From NCBI GenBank assembly GCA_003427395.1, contig BFEA01000562.1, forward strand, positions 834,699 through 879,438: 44,740 nt of DNA, in the 5' to 3' direction. A model generated the notes under the pieces. The model saw nothing but the letters and a program-made list of their open reading frames with translations. It was not told the origin of the DNA and searched no databases. The position numbers and the translations under genes are program-made. Origin of the DNA: Chara braunii. Taxonomy: Eukaryota; Streptophyta; Charophyceae; Charales; Characeae. Positions 1 to 9,957 of this stretch are shown here, in pieces; positions within the stretch are counted from its first letter, which is position 1, and each line of letters begins with the position of its first letter.

Positions 1-35
1 CTCATGGCTCGCTGTTCCGTTCGTTAGATCGCAGA
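1..35 (+). other. Chimeric stub copied from LINE-A ORF1
   Basis: These 35 bases are identical to 9126-9160, inside LINE-A ORF1, and stop exactly where the adapter begins. They are therefore the far side of a mate-pair fragment, not neighbouring genomic sequence. They may derive from LINE-A itself or from another copy of the family. Confidence 0.95.
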
Positions 36-73
36 CTGTCTCTTATACACATCTAGATGTGTATAAGAGACAG
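36..73. other. Nextera mate-pair junction adapter (contaminant)
   Basis: The 19-base Tn5 mosaic end AGATGTGTATAAGAGACAG occurs at 55-73, preceded directly by its reverse complement at 36-54. The two make the palindromic 38-base circularisation junction of Nextera mate-pair libraries. Its minus-strand translation contains the familiar contaminant peptide SYTHLDVYKRQ. This is artificial sequence left in the assembly. Confidence 0.99.
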
Positions 74-106
74 GAGTACGAGTACGGAAGAAGGGGCACC
101 TACCTC

Positions 107-250
107 TTTTTTTTTTTTTTTTTTTTTTATGGGAACACGGCTCCAATCTATTCGTGGGGAGCAACACGTGCTGGGAACCGGGCCCAGCGTCCCATATGGA
201 AATTTGCATAGAATCTGGAAAATTTGAGATACCGGTCAGAAATAGGCAAA
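107..250 (-). mobile_element. LINE 3' end with poly-A tail (truncated)
   Basis: Read on the minus strand, about 100 bases resembling the LINE-A 3' UTR end in a poly-A tail (22 T on the plus strand, 107-128). The shared block runs from the 170-188 stem-loop through a GGGGAGC-centred segment, matching the complement of 16008-16060. No coding part is attached, so this is a 5'-truncated insertion or one cut by the chimeric join just left of it. The far boundary at 250 is approximate. Confidence 0.7.
170..188 (-). promoter_or_regulatory. LINE 3'-UTR stem-loop, copy 1
   Basis: On the sense (minus) strand it reads GCTGGG-CCCGGTT-CCCAGC, a 6-bp stem with a 7-nt loop. The same geometry recurs at 5225-5243 and 16008-16026 with compensating stem changes. 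A role as the reverse transcriptase recognition hairpin is inferred. Confidence 0.65.
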
Positions 251-1005
251 ATCCCGCAAATGACTCAGAAGGCCCCCATCAATCCTCTTTACCTCACTGT
301 AGACTGCGCAGGGTGCGGTGGCACAGCCAGGGCAGAGGAGTGGTAGCGGTGATGGCATATTAGGCGTGTTGTGGGTGTGGGGAACCTCGAGAACGATTAA
401 GATGTTTCGATTGAGTTCAGCAAGTGGGCCCATGCCAGTTCTTTTGTTGTTGTCTCTGAACCTGAATGTGTCAGTCCGATGGATGCTCTGCTAGGGCATG
501 TCTTGGTGCTACAGCAGGGACGATGGTCTAGCTTTAGGAGGTTAATGCAATTCTGTTTGTTGGCAGGACATATCTGCACTTTAGACTCGAAATTGAATGT
601 GCAATTCAATGGATATTTGAGTTTGATGTGTTGGCTATGTTGTTGTGTTGGTTATGTTTAGTTGCTGGGAGTGGAGGGTAGGACTTTTCTGCAATTTTTG
701 CAGGCGCTTTTTTAATTTTCAAAAGAAGGGGGGGGGGGAAAAACAGACTTGAATTGTCGACGACCAGATGCAATGGAACAAACGACCGATATGCGTGGGA
801 ACAAACGACCGATATGCCTGGGAGCGGTCAAGTCAAGTTCAGGCTTCAGTCTCGTCGATCGCCGATGTCGTCGACAAGAGCAGGTAATGGTAATTGCAAC
901 ATACATCAATCCACACGTCAGCAGGTCAAAACACTGAAGACGAATACCAAGCTTTACGAATACCAAGCTTAACTGGATTAGAATGTAACAACATACAGGT
1001 AGTAC
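251..1005. other. No gene recognised; short tandem duplications
   Basis: Short open frames on both strands here have no recognisable domain. There are two small tandem duplications: a 22-bp unit containing ACCGATATGC at about 780-823, and a 17-bp unit containing AATACCAAGC at about 941-970. A G9 run lies near 729. The right part is probably the terminal sequence of PLE-1, because it lies directly beyond its ribozyme. Confidence 0.5.
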
Positions 1006-1066
1006 AGGTGTGCGTCCCTGACGCGTTTCGACAGCCGCCGCTGTCTCATCAGGGGGTTCCCCACCC
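1006..1066 (-). ncRNA. Type I hammerhead ribozyme of PLE-1
   Basis: On the minus strand the invariant core CTGATGA (1052-1046) is followed by a perfect 6-bp stem II (GACAGC/GCTGTC, loop GGCG), then GAAA (1029-1026). A minimal stem III, C-GC-G, precedes the cleavage triplet GUC, with cleavage expected between 1020 and 1019. Stem I forms from CCC/GGG and GGTG/CACC with a symmetric 5/5 internal loop, the layout used for loop-loop contacts in natural type I hammerheads. There is one A-C mismatch next to the cleavage site. PLEs are known carriers of minimal type I hammerheads, and its position downstream of the RT fits. Confidence 0.83.
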
Positions 1067-1652
1067 TTCTTCTCCCCAAGTCCTCAAACCCGACCTCCTC
1101 GTGCCCGATCCTATAATCGTAGTGCCATAGCGCCATAGACCTGTAAGAGGATGACTAATCTACGTCGCTTCGTATTTATGTCTATAGAGTATAGTCTACG
1201 GAAAGCAAAACAGGTAGTCAAGTATCGGGCTCCGTCTCGAACCTTCAGGGTACTCGAAGACCCAAAAAAGACCTGGTTCTCCGTACGGTCCTGGGACACG
1301 GTACTTCCAAACTAGGTGCACCGGTTCGAGTCCGTACTCGGTACAACTCGGCTCTCGGCCGCAAACCGTACTTGGCCAGCGCTGGAAAAACAAATAAACC
1401 CAGAAACTCGCAGCTCTTCGCTCTAAACTACCACTAAGAAAACTCCGTTGGTCCCTATCCGACTGTATATCCACAGGGTGTCAACAGCCCCATGGCTTCA
1501 ACAGTCTACGGTTCCCACCGATAAATCCTACTCCAACTTGCCGAGAAACGATTAGGCCTTAGGGATACCACAATTCCAAAACTACCGAAAAAAAAACAAC
1601 AAAACAAAACAAAGCTTCCGTCGAATAGGAGCCAAAGCAAACAGCATTTTGC
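1067..1652 (-). mobile_element. PLE-1 3' untranslated region
   Basis: This 586-base stretch lies between the last thumb-coding frame and the ribozyme. It has no recognisable domain. The 92-codon open frame at 1196-1474 on the minus strand looks like nothing known. The stretch contains GTACTCGGTAC-like short palindromes near 1335 and an A-rich patch at 1589-1611. Confidence 0.6.
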
Positions 1653-2612
1653 TTACTCATCTGTCATCAGCGAGATGATACTCAACGCGCTTTCCCAAAT
1701 CGAATCTCGCCTTTTAACAAAACTCTCGAGTACTCTGAGGAAAAATTGACGGGTACACCCTTTCAATCTCATCTCCGTCTTCAGACTGATGACTCTCATT
1801 GGGATCTCTGATTGGATGGATGTGTTTTTGTCAATCCTGTGCAGATAGCTGGTTATGGTCGCGCTCTTCTTCCGTTTACAACCCCATGACAAGAAGGATT
1901 GTCCAGACTGAAATTCCAACGTATCCGACTTCCATATGCATTCCTCGTTTTTTTACATCTGAACACATCGCACGACTTTCTCCTCAATTCGAACTTGGCA
2001 ACCCAAAAAATCAAAACGTCCAGATCCGTCGTCAGTTCTTTTCAGAGACAGGTTAGCCGGGTAACATTCCTCAAAGGCTCGCCCGATCTCCTCAGTCAAG
2101 TCCTTACCCTCATTGAGCACAAAGAGGGCAACATCATCGATCTGTCGTACACCAAATACATTCCTGCGCCTGATCCCCAGACGTTTTTGGAAGCAATACT
2201 CCGAATGCGCACACATAATGCAGGCAAGCGGGGAACTGGTGCTCTTCCCCATTGGGATCCCGACCTCTTGCTTCAACAGAACGTTAATAGCATATGTGTA
2301 CGTGTGTCGGAGCTCTATCCCCACAAATTTTACCAGGTCGCACAGATCCAGCTTCTTCCAATGGTCTCCTCCAGTGGTAACGTCAAAGGTGCACCCTCTC
2401 TCTCTCGAATTGAATCTTACGAAAGCTCGACCTTTACTACGGTGGTACTCAGTGATCCACAACAGCGCATTCATAATATCCGTGTGAGGAAGCCGGCTAA
2501 ACATATCCTTGATGTCGAAGCACATAGATGAAACCTCAGTCAAGTCCTTCCTGCGTTTTGCCACTCGGTTAATTTTCTTCAGCCGGTCAACCAGGTGACC
2601 GACAGCCTGCAT
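1653..2612 (-). pseudogene. PLE-1 reverse transcriptase, palm and thumb
   Basis: Translation from 2612 shows PLE reverse transcriptase blocks in order: motif A FDIKDMFSRLPH, motif B with VGIPMGKSTSSPLA, motif C RQIDDVALFV (the two catalytic Asp after Q-I), and FDFLG at the start of the thumb. A stop at 1953 is followed, in another frame (1919-1653), by the PLE thumb signature: a Trp-Gly-Cys-Lys-rich block, then ITSYLHRID and TS. The enzyme would copy element RNA at the target. One frameshift or stop between palm and thumb makes it a pseudogene. Motif C lacks the usual Tyr before its variable residue, having R-Q instead. Confidence 0.87.
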
Positions 2613-2788
2613 GTTGAAGTGTCAGTCTCTAGGTAGTGAAAACAATAGATGATTTAGACCTTTCACGACCAATCTCCCCGTACGCACAGTGGGCTCACTG
2701 AACGTGGGGTAGATTGGTCGAAATCTGCAGATATCCTTTTGCTTAGGTAGCACATACGCAGAGCCAATGTATCCCTTCCTGTCCCACC

Positions 2789-3322
2789 TTACCTCTTCAT
2801 CAGACCAGCGGCCCTCACCTCCTCTTTCATTGCTTTCAAACCCAACTCTTCGCTAGTAGTCACTACACTATATCCACTATTCAGCACAAAGGTACTCATC
2901 ATGGCCTCGAAGTACACCTTCAGGCACATTATCAGAGTTTCGTCGGGGTTTCGGTCCAACGGGGTACAAACCAGCCCGTCCAATTTGCCCTTGACCTGCA
3001 GGACTTCATCCACGATGAGATAAGTCCCACAATCGGTTTCTCGATTCACAAAGCAATTCTCCACATCTTTGCGATCAATCGAAATGGCTTTCCCAGAAAA
3101 ATTCACCCATCCCTGGAAACCCGTGATAACTTCGTGTGTAAGCAACTCGATCCGGTTGTGGACTTCACGAATCGGTATGTTCTTGGCATTTTTCAACAGT
3201 GGTTGTAAGTCACACAGTGTACTCAGGCGACAACACACGTGACCTTTCTCCTGAGGGAAAGGCAAACCCACACAGTTGCAGGTTACCACATCACGAGAGG
3301 CAAACTGCCTCTCATTGTGCAA
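2789..3322 (-). pseudogene. PLE-1 region upstream of the RT palm
   Basis: A 177-codon open frame contains a Cys/His cluster (CNCVGLPFPQEKGHVCC), then LDGLVCTPLDRNPDE and ELGLKAMKEE. Just past its stop, another frame (about 2780-2700) gives YVLPKQKD followed by an R-x-R-P-I block, the conserved entry to the RT fingers. PLE-2 carries matching segments (LDGLVCRPIDHNP near 36060-36110 and MPKHKDVGRWCPI near 35850), which identifies the region as PLE-specific. Its biochemical role is unknown to me; the Cys/His cluster may bind zinc. Confidence 0.75.
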
Positions 3323-3422
3323 AATATCTCCTACTGACTGATTCTTAGTCCAGACCAGTCGGATTTTTTTCCATGCTCATGCCTTAAAGCAAGCAGGTAA
3401 CTCACTTTCCATAACCAAATCA

Positions 3423-3970
3423 TTGATCAACTACAACCGAATTCTATCATCGAACTTAACACGAGTGACCAAGTGTGCACTCAAACTCAATCCAAATCGA
3501 TCACGCACCACTCTCTATATCAAACGATGTAGGTACTTCCAAGCAGATTTTCGGCTAAAATCCTTGATTACTCGATACAACCGTAGTACAGACCGAAGGC
3601 TCCAGATATAAACGTCCGACAGTTTTTTTGGATTCCTTAAGATCTCGAGCAGAACAGACTTCAAAGCATTGCATCGGGGTTTCCATTCCACAAGATGGTT
3701 CACGGTAAGAGAGCCGGAAGATTCAAAACAGGTTTTCGCCTTCTTTAAGAGTAATGCCCTACCACCTGAAGTGATCTTACTCTCCCCGAACTTAAACCTG
3801 ATCTTCTTCCAAGGGGTATGCCACGTATTTCCACCCGATGAGAACAGATCAAACGATAAACATCCTTTAGCAATACAGTTCGACAAAAAGTCCTGAAGGT
3901 TAACAAATGACACGCCGTTCCCCTTAGTGCTAAAGCGAATCGGACGTTGTCGGGGCAGAAACCCTGACAA
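3423..3970 (-). pseudogene. PLE-1 N-terminal fragment cut by repeat R1
   Basis: The minus-strand frame 3970-3515 encodes 151 residues, basic and rich in hydrophobic residues, with no named domain. It lies directly upstream of the Cys/His segment and reads in the same direction, so it is probably the linker between the lost GIY-YIG domain and the RT. Its first codons already lie in R1 sequence, so its true start is missing. A stop separates it from the next piece. Confidence 0.5.
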
Positions 3971-5160
3971 GGGTATCTGCCCGATGTTTTTAAATGTCGG
4001 ACGATGTCCGACTTAGTGAATGGTTATTCGGGCTTCATAACTTGATGAGATGGGATTGTCTGCCAAAAGTTAATTCAAACCTGACCTATGACCGAGAAAC
4101 AAAAACTTTTTAAAACCCTAGTCCGGACGTCTGCGGCATCCGAGAGTAGTGGCAGTGATCGGACGTGCTTCGTTTTGTCGAAATCCCTTAGGCGTACGGA
4201 CATGGGAACGCTAGGGCTAGACCTATTCTACCTAAAACAGTGTCGTGCGGCTTAGCAGCTGCGCGATTCAGGGTCTATGTAGGCTAAAAAGAACGGTCGC
4301 GCCGTGGCGCGGAAGAAATATGAAGTTTTTTAGGGTCGCGGGGGTTGACCTCGAGCCGAGGGGGGCCAGCAGGCCAATGTCGAGGCCTACCCGCTGGGTG
4401 ACCTTGAAGCTGTGGTGGACAACCATCCATGGCAAGGCCACGGGCAGGCAGGGTCTGCAGGGCCACAGGCAAGCACGGCCTGCAAGGCCACGATATGGGG
4501 GATAGGGAAAGGGCGAAACTCTTCATATAGAAGAGTTGCTCGTATCACTATCGTGATAGGAGCTAGCCCATTAGGTTACCATGCATGACTTATACCCGGC
4601 GGATATCGGGATCGAACCAGGTATGCTGGCCCTATTGGGCAAAGCTCCTTTTGGAGCTGATGCCCGATGGCGCGGCCGATCTCGGGCATGCGATCTCAGG
4701 ATCGCGCGGCTGAAGTCAGCCGCGCGGAGCACGACCCCTGTGCGAGGATGACACGCATAGATCGAGAAAGTATGAGTTTTTTTATATTTTTTGGGAAAAA
4801 AAAAAGGGGAGAAAAAACTTAACTGCCCCCATCTGGATGCATAAGCACCCAAATACGGGCTCTGCAAAGATTGTTGCACCACGAGGTAAGTCGTGCCCTT
4901 TCCTTTTTTTTTTTTTTTTTTTTTTTTTTTTGCCACTTGGGCGATACGGCGCGACGAGAAGTGACCGTTGGCCGGACCAACGGGATAAAAGAAAAAGAAA
5001 AAAAGAAAAAAAAAAATTAAGCTAAACCGAACGACGCAACAGGTGGCGCTGGTAGAAGTGCGGGGACTTAGTGTCCCCTAGGAGGAACAATAGGCGCCCG
5101 TCGGAAAACGGGCAACCTTTTCTTCTGAGGTAAGGTTCTTTTTCCTTTTTCTCTTCAAGT
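3946..5160 (+). repeat. Dispersed repeat R1, copy 1
   Basis: The block from TGTCGGGGCA to the tail of a T-rich tract near 5160 recurs at 27205-28740 in the same orientation. By eye about 8 differences occur in the first 220 bases. Neither copy encodes a protein. Features in order: short palindromes such as GTCGGAC-GAT-GTCCGAC; GC-rich nested direct repeats of GGCCAC and GGCCTGCA type (4435-4490); hairpins near 4523 and 4550; a minus-strand B-box-like GGTTCGATCCC (complement of 4609-4619); an 11-bp hairpin at about 4702-4726; a U6-like 3' half; and long T runs. The TGTCGGGG start resembles an LTR end, but no matching CA end or target duplication was found. A pol III-related composite element is equally possible. 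Confidence 0.85.
4727..4783 (+). pseudogene. U6 snRNA 3'-half-like segment in R1 copy 1
   Basis: GACCCCTG, GAGGATGACACGCAT, ATCGAGAAA and a terminal T7 follow the order and spacing of the U6 internal stem-loop and 3' tail. The U6 5' half with the ACAGAGA box is absent. A perfect 11-bp GC-rich hairpin sits in its place directly upstream. The same fusion exists in R1 copy 2, so it belongs to the repeat family. The T run could act as a pol III terminator. Confidence 0.72.
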
Positions 5161-5260
5161 CTTTTTTTTTCTTTTTTTCTCTTTTTTTTTTTTGCACTAA
5201 CCAATCGATCTATACTAAAAACCTGCTGGAAACCGGGCCCAGCGTCCCATTCAAAAAAAA
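5161..5260 (-). mobile_element. LINE 3'-tail remnant (possibly of LINE-B)
   Basis: In the minus direction a stretch with the conserved LINE stem-loop (5225-5243) runs into A-rich sequence (T-rich on plus, 5161-5193). Orientation matches LINE-B, whose own 3' end is missing at 16161 where the LINE-A poly-A tail stops. It may be the displaced tail of LINE-B with LINE-A inserted between. A shared target duplication is not convincing by eye, so this remains a hypothesis. Confidence 0.45.
5225..5243 (-). promoter_or_regulatory. LINE 3'-UTR stem-loop, copy 2
   Basis: On the sense (minus) strand it reads GCTGGG-CCCGGTT-TCCAGC, the same 6-bp stem and 7-nt loop as copy 1, with a single G-U wobble at the loop-closing pair. 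Confidence 0.6.
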
Positions 5261-6412
5261 AAAAAACAAGGTTTGGGGACGAAGTTGGAGGTGGCGCCGT
5301 AGCGCTCAATTCCGGCGACGCGTAGCGCGTTATCGTTTAGGGTTTCATGCTTGCCATCGCGGAGTTCTATCGTCATGCCCCGGGGCGCTTAGCACGGGGA
5401 AGGCGAGTTACACAGCTGTCGGGCTCGACTAGGAGCCCGAGCACGGTTGACATGAACTTGTCCCGGGGAAGTGGAGTGGCAGGGTTGTGCAGTTAGGGTC
5501 GGCGGAGTTTGTTTTAGTCTTTCAAGATATTTTCCTGAAACTTTCGAACCGAAGATCGCTGTAGTGTCAGCGAGCTTCCCATGGAACCTGCTTCCCTCCT
5601 ATTGTGAAGGGAAGGTACGGGCTTTCTCGGAGGGGCGATATGCCGGAGCGACCTAGCCAAGTTGGTTCCAGGTGGACATGATATGGGGTCGCCCGCTGGT
5701 TGGTGGCGGCGACAGCATTTGCAGAGCTTTGCGGCTGGTTCAGACTGTAGTCGGGGCACTAGCGAGTATTCGGTCCGCTTCTGGGCAGGTGGGCCCAGAA
5801 GGTCCATCGGAGCAGGAGAACGAAGAAGTTCCCGGCTTTGTGCTGATGAAGTTTGCGGACGCCTGGAGGTCGGGATTTCAAGCGGCTTCAGAGAGGTATA
5901 CATTCGGTTCCCAATATCCCCAGACATGTGGTGTGTTGATTTACTTGCTTTCAGACATGGCCAGTGACAGGGGATTCTTTCCGAACTTACCCCTCTTTTT
6001 GTCTGTATGCATTCTAGTCATATAAACTCAAAGCCCTACGGTCGTAGAGTTTGTCTATACCTCCTATTCTACAGATTCCGGTGTCGGGGGGAACGTGTGA
6101 GTATCTCCGGCGATTAGTATTGCAATCTTAGTACAGTCTGGATCTTGAGTTTTGTTGTTTTGTCTCACGATATCCTTCTTTCCGATTTCGGCAACACAAT
6201 CCGTTGGATTCCGGTTCCATACACTCTCGGAATAAATAAATATGGATCTCAAGACCCGATTTTAGTGGGCGGAGTTACGGCCCTAGGTTGCTTAGTAGGG
6301 ACGCAGGGGGGTGTGATTTCGTTTTTTTAGGGCGAGTCGACAAGGTTTTCGGTGTGAGGCCGTAATCGAGTGTACAGGCCGAGGTGCTGAAAGCAGGAAG
6401 CTTGGTATATTT
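5261..6412 (+). other. Unassigned stretch, possible LINE-A 5' leader
   Basis: No protein domain is recognisable. The longest open frame (5672-6025, 117 codons, plus) is mildly acidic in its middle and resembles no family I know. The stretch lies upstream of the tandem repeats that precede LINE-A ORF1 and may be leader sequence of that element. No clear 5' boundary or target duplication was found. Confidence 0.35.
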
Positions 6413-6415
6413 CCA

Positions 6416-7021
6416 TCCTTGGGCCGAACCTACCTGTACTCTTGATCGAAGGGGGTGTCATATCGACTTTTGCGTAGATTGGGCCCTGGCCGCACTTACT
6501 TGTGGCTTTCCCTCCTTGGGCCAAATCTACCTGTACTTTTGATCGCAGGGGGTGTTATACCGACTTTGCGTAGATTGGCCCTGGCCGCGCTTACTTGTGG
6601 CTCTAGTTCTTCGAACCCTTGTGCTTGGTTTTACCAAGCCCGTATCGACAGCCTAAAGATCTACGTAGAATCTAGGTATAGGCTCGTCACTCACTTAGCC
6701 GCTTTTTTTGTTGAGAAACGAATCTACCTCTACTCTTGATCGAAGGGGGTGTCATACCGGCTTTTGCGTTTGCTTTTGCGTAGATTTGGCCCCGTCCGTA
6801 AGTTCGTCCAGTTTCCTTTTTTCGATTAAAGAGGGGGCCCCGCCCCGTTAGAAGGCTGGTAGGTGCTAGAGTCCGATAGAGGAGGTTCTCACTCGTTCGC
6901 CCGTTTGCCCTGGTTCTTCGAACCCTTGTGTTTTGTTTTACCAAGCCCGTATCGACAGCCTAAGGATCTACGCAGAATCTAGGTATAGGCTCGTCACTCA
7001 CTCAGCCGTTTTTTTGAGAAA
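6416..7021 (+). repeat. Tandem leader units upstream of LINE-A
   Basis: Unit A begins TCCTTGGGCC at 6416 and again at 6513 (period 97), with a third partial copy at about 6720-6800. Unit B begins TTCTTCGAACCC at about 6607 and again at about 6913, spaced about 306 bases. The order is therefore A-A-B-a-spacer-B. Copies differ by scattered substitutions. Tandem promoter monomers are known in the 5' UTR of mouse L1, and a comparable promoter role here is inference from position only. Confidence 0.7.
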
Positions 7022-8106
7022 ACATATTGTTTACACGACCTTCACTTGAAAAGTCACGACGAAGGGCAAAGAACGCCTCGTCTCTTCAAAGTCGCCTTCG
7101 CTCCTTCACTATCATACCCCAGTCTCCCCAGGGCACCTACCATCAAGACACAATCTCCTCTCTTAAACGCCCGCCGTCTCGCAGGATCCATGTCTGTTCG
7201 CTTCTCCATCGATATTATACCCGCATCGTTCGCCCCTTCCCTGTGCGCCTTGTCCGTGTTTTTTCATCCAGCAGCCTCCACCCAGCAGCCGTGACCAACA
7301 ACCGCGTCCCAGCTCGTACGCTTACTCACATTCCACCACGAACGCACAAACGCACAAACATTCGGAACGCACAAACAATCAGATCGTTACCAGCTTTTAA
7401 GTCGCGCTTCACCTCACATCACTCCCTAACCCTAGCTGGCCTTCTCCCCTTTCTCTTGTCCCCCTATCCCCCTCTCCCCTCCCTCTTACTTCTATTTGCG
7501 CTTCGTAACCTCGGGCTTGATTAGTAACGGCTCGTGAGGTCCAAAGTATCACCCCATCAAAGGTCTTTACTTGCTTTCTCACTCTGCAGTCTCAGTCGAC
7601 AGGCTGAGGTATCTTCAATCTTTTCAGTTCGTTGTAGCTCCCCCTTCCCCCTGCCCGTCTTTCGCATCAGCATCCCCGAATATTCCTGGCGCAACGCTCC
7701 GTCTCGCCGTCCCTCCCGAAGACTTCTCTCCCTTCTTTCCCTTCCCCCATTTCATTCCAAGCAAAGTTCTTCTGGCACCGCTCTTCATCGGAACTTTTCT
7801 AATCCCCCAGTTTTCCGGTACGTCACATAGCTAACCCGCCGACAGTTAACGTGTTACATCCATAGGCTAGCAGCTCATTCCACCGGTAAGCTCCCCTCGA
7901 GAATGGTGTGGTCGTTCACCATTGATCTACCCGCAAAGCAAGGATAGCCCGTTGCGGCGGGTGACATCTCACTTGAAGACTGAATACTTGCAGGGCGAGC
8001 CTTGCCTCCCCTCTGCTGATTCCTTGCGATCCCCCCCTCGTGTCTATCTCGGTAATATACCAGCATTTTTCAAACTATTTGGTCCTTTAATTTACTGCTT
8101 TGGTTT
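7022..8106 (+). promoter_or_regulatory. Pyrimidine-rich leader before LINE-A ORF1
   Basis: The plus strand is strongly C/T-rich, particularly 7430-7500 and 7640-7830, with no recognisable domain. The frame at 7027-7524 encodes a Ser/Arg/Pro-rich product typical of such composition. Its position directly before ORF1 suggests LINE 5' UTR. No core promoter can be named. Confidence 0.4.
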
Positions 8107-9876
8107 CTCTACGTCAAAGTGGCCTAACCATGCTCCGAGTGGATAACTCAGACATGGAGTTACACTCTCCTGCCACAGATCTGGATCAGGTTATGGATCA
8201 GGGGGACGGAGGTAGTGGTGATATGGGGATTCCGGGCTTAGCATGGGACAAATTCACGCCATTCTGGGCAGCACGGACAACTTTGGGAAATGATAGTTCA
8301 GCAGGTCCTTCTGCTAACCCGAAAGCCGGTGGAAGGGCCCCAGCGGCCCCTGGCCCCACAAGGTGAGGTGGGAAGGGACAAACAGGCTGCGAGGGGTAGA
8401 GGTTTGGGGGGTAGACATGGTAGACTTGCTGGTCCCTGGAACAGATCGGCTGGATTCGTGGAGCGGATATTCACGGATCGAGATGAGGTTCGGAATCAAA
8501 GTCGAGCCGCCCCTCCCTGCGAGTGGTGGCCGGTAGACAGTGAGTCGGATAGTGACCAAGAGGCAGAGATAGATGAGGATGAGAGGGAAAGGCAGACTGA
8601 ACAAGGAGATCCACTTGCGGGCAGAACAGACACAAAAATAGTTGAGGAAGTCAGGATTTTGCTAGACAGATGTTTTGATAGACTGGTCATACCGGACATG
8701 TCCAAATTCGCCACCTTCAAACGGGATGGGGATTCAGTTACTATGACTGTCCCCCCTATCGTAGAGCAGGCTCAGAAAGACTGGATGAGAGACCACGCAG
8801 TAGTGGTTTTTTTTGAAGGCAAGTTCAAGTCCGTATCAGCAAAGAGAAAAGAACAATGCATCTGGAGCTTTGAGGACTCTATCTTGCTGCAAAGCTTACA
8901 CCACAAAGAGAGGGGGAGGGTGCACCAGGAGGGAAGGAATGTAATGTCTTACTTCCCCCGGGATAAGAAAATCATCGACCTTATGCTGAGCATGAAGAGT
9001 CATAAGCTAAAAATCGATGGCACGACTTACAAGCTCAACTTCCAAAAATGGTTGTCCCCTGAGGAAATACAGACAGCTAAAGTAGAAAACGAGGTCAGTA
9101 AGATTTGGATCATGGCGTTGAGGGTCTCATGGCTCGCTGTTCCGTTCGTTAGATCGCAGATTCAATTCGCGGTGGGCAAAGTCTGCAAACAGTTCCCCCT
9201 GGAGAGATATGATGAGGCTCTGAAGTTGAACAATGTGAAGTTCAACATCCCCCGGGATAGAAGGGACAGGGTACCAGGTTTCTTGAACCGGCCACAGGCC
9301 AACGGTTCTGTTATTAGAATACAAGTGGTGTCTCTGTTGACAGATTGGTGCTCTATGTGTCATGAGTACGGACACAGGCCCGAGAGTTGTCCCCAGACAA
9401 TTGAGATAAACATCTCGCAGCGTAAGACAGGGCAGGCACTCAACGGTGAACAAGAAAGAGGACTGACTGCAGTTAGGGCAAGGGGAGGGCTGAGTGCTGG
9501 AGCAGGATGGATCCCGCGGGCTCAGTGCCCCCCGCCAGCAGGCCCCCCTTTTTCTGGTCCACCGGCAATCAACGGTCCGCGAACAGGGAGTGCACACCCC
9601 CCCTTTGTCTTCGGGAGAGCCTAGGGAGAACAGACCAGGGGGGGAGGTTTGTCAGCCAACTCATTAGCTGATCAGGTGGGAGACTCGAACAATGCTGGAA
9701 ACAGCACGATCTCCCAGTCCGTTAGGAGGAGTTCCCACCCAATTCAGATCCAGATCACCGGGCCTACACCCCAAGGGCCCACGACTCCTCGTCCTTCTGC
9801 ACCTGGAACCACCACAGGGACTGTAGCTTTGAGACACTCTCCCTCACCTTCTAACCCCCCCCCGGCCCATGTCCCC

Positions 9877-9957
<81 letters not shown>

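Larger units (their letters stand above)
1000..3946 (-). mobile_element. Penelope-like element PLE-1 (5'-truncated)
   Basis: The coding strand is minus. In element order it holds an RT-proximal N-terminal part (3970-2789), palm and thumb (2612-1653), a 3' UTR, and a type I hammerhead (1066-1006). The 5' break falls exactly at the start of repeat R1 (3946). No GIY-YIG domain follows the thumb. In classical Penelope elements it would be C-terminal, so an N-terminal position now lost is implied. PLE-2 shows that arrangement and shares a diagnostic L-D-G-L-V-C segment. This fits the Chlamys-type PLEs known from green algae. Several frameshifts and stops make it inactive. Confidence 0.85.

Noticed and set aside
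24-209. Open frame across the left edge
   Set aside because: It translates the sequencing adapter and a poly-T run.
2789-2815. CTGATGA on the minus strand within PLE-1 (and near 35966 in PLE-2)
   Set aside because: It encodes the conserved G-L-M-K/R residues of the PLE protein and lacks any GAAA box.
4284-4526. An 80-codon minus-strand frame conserved in both R1 copies (also 27540-27782)
   Set aside because: The two copies are near-identical DNA, and the few differences in this frame mostly change amino acids. There is no sign of selection on a protein.
4560-4720. A true tRNA gene on the minus strand of R1
   Set aside because: Only the B-box-like GGTTCGATCCC is convincing. No T-stem pairing, A box or acceptor stem can be formed.
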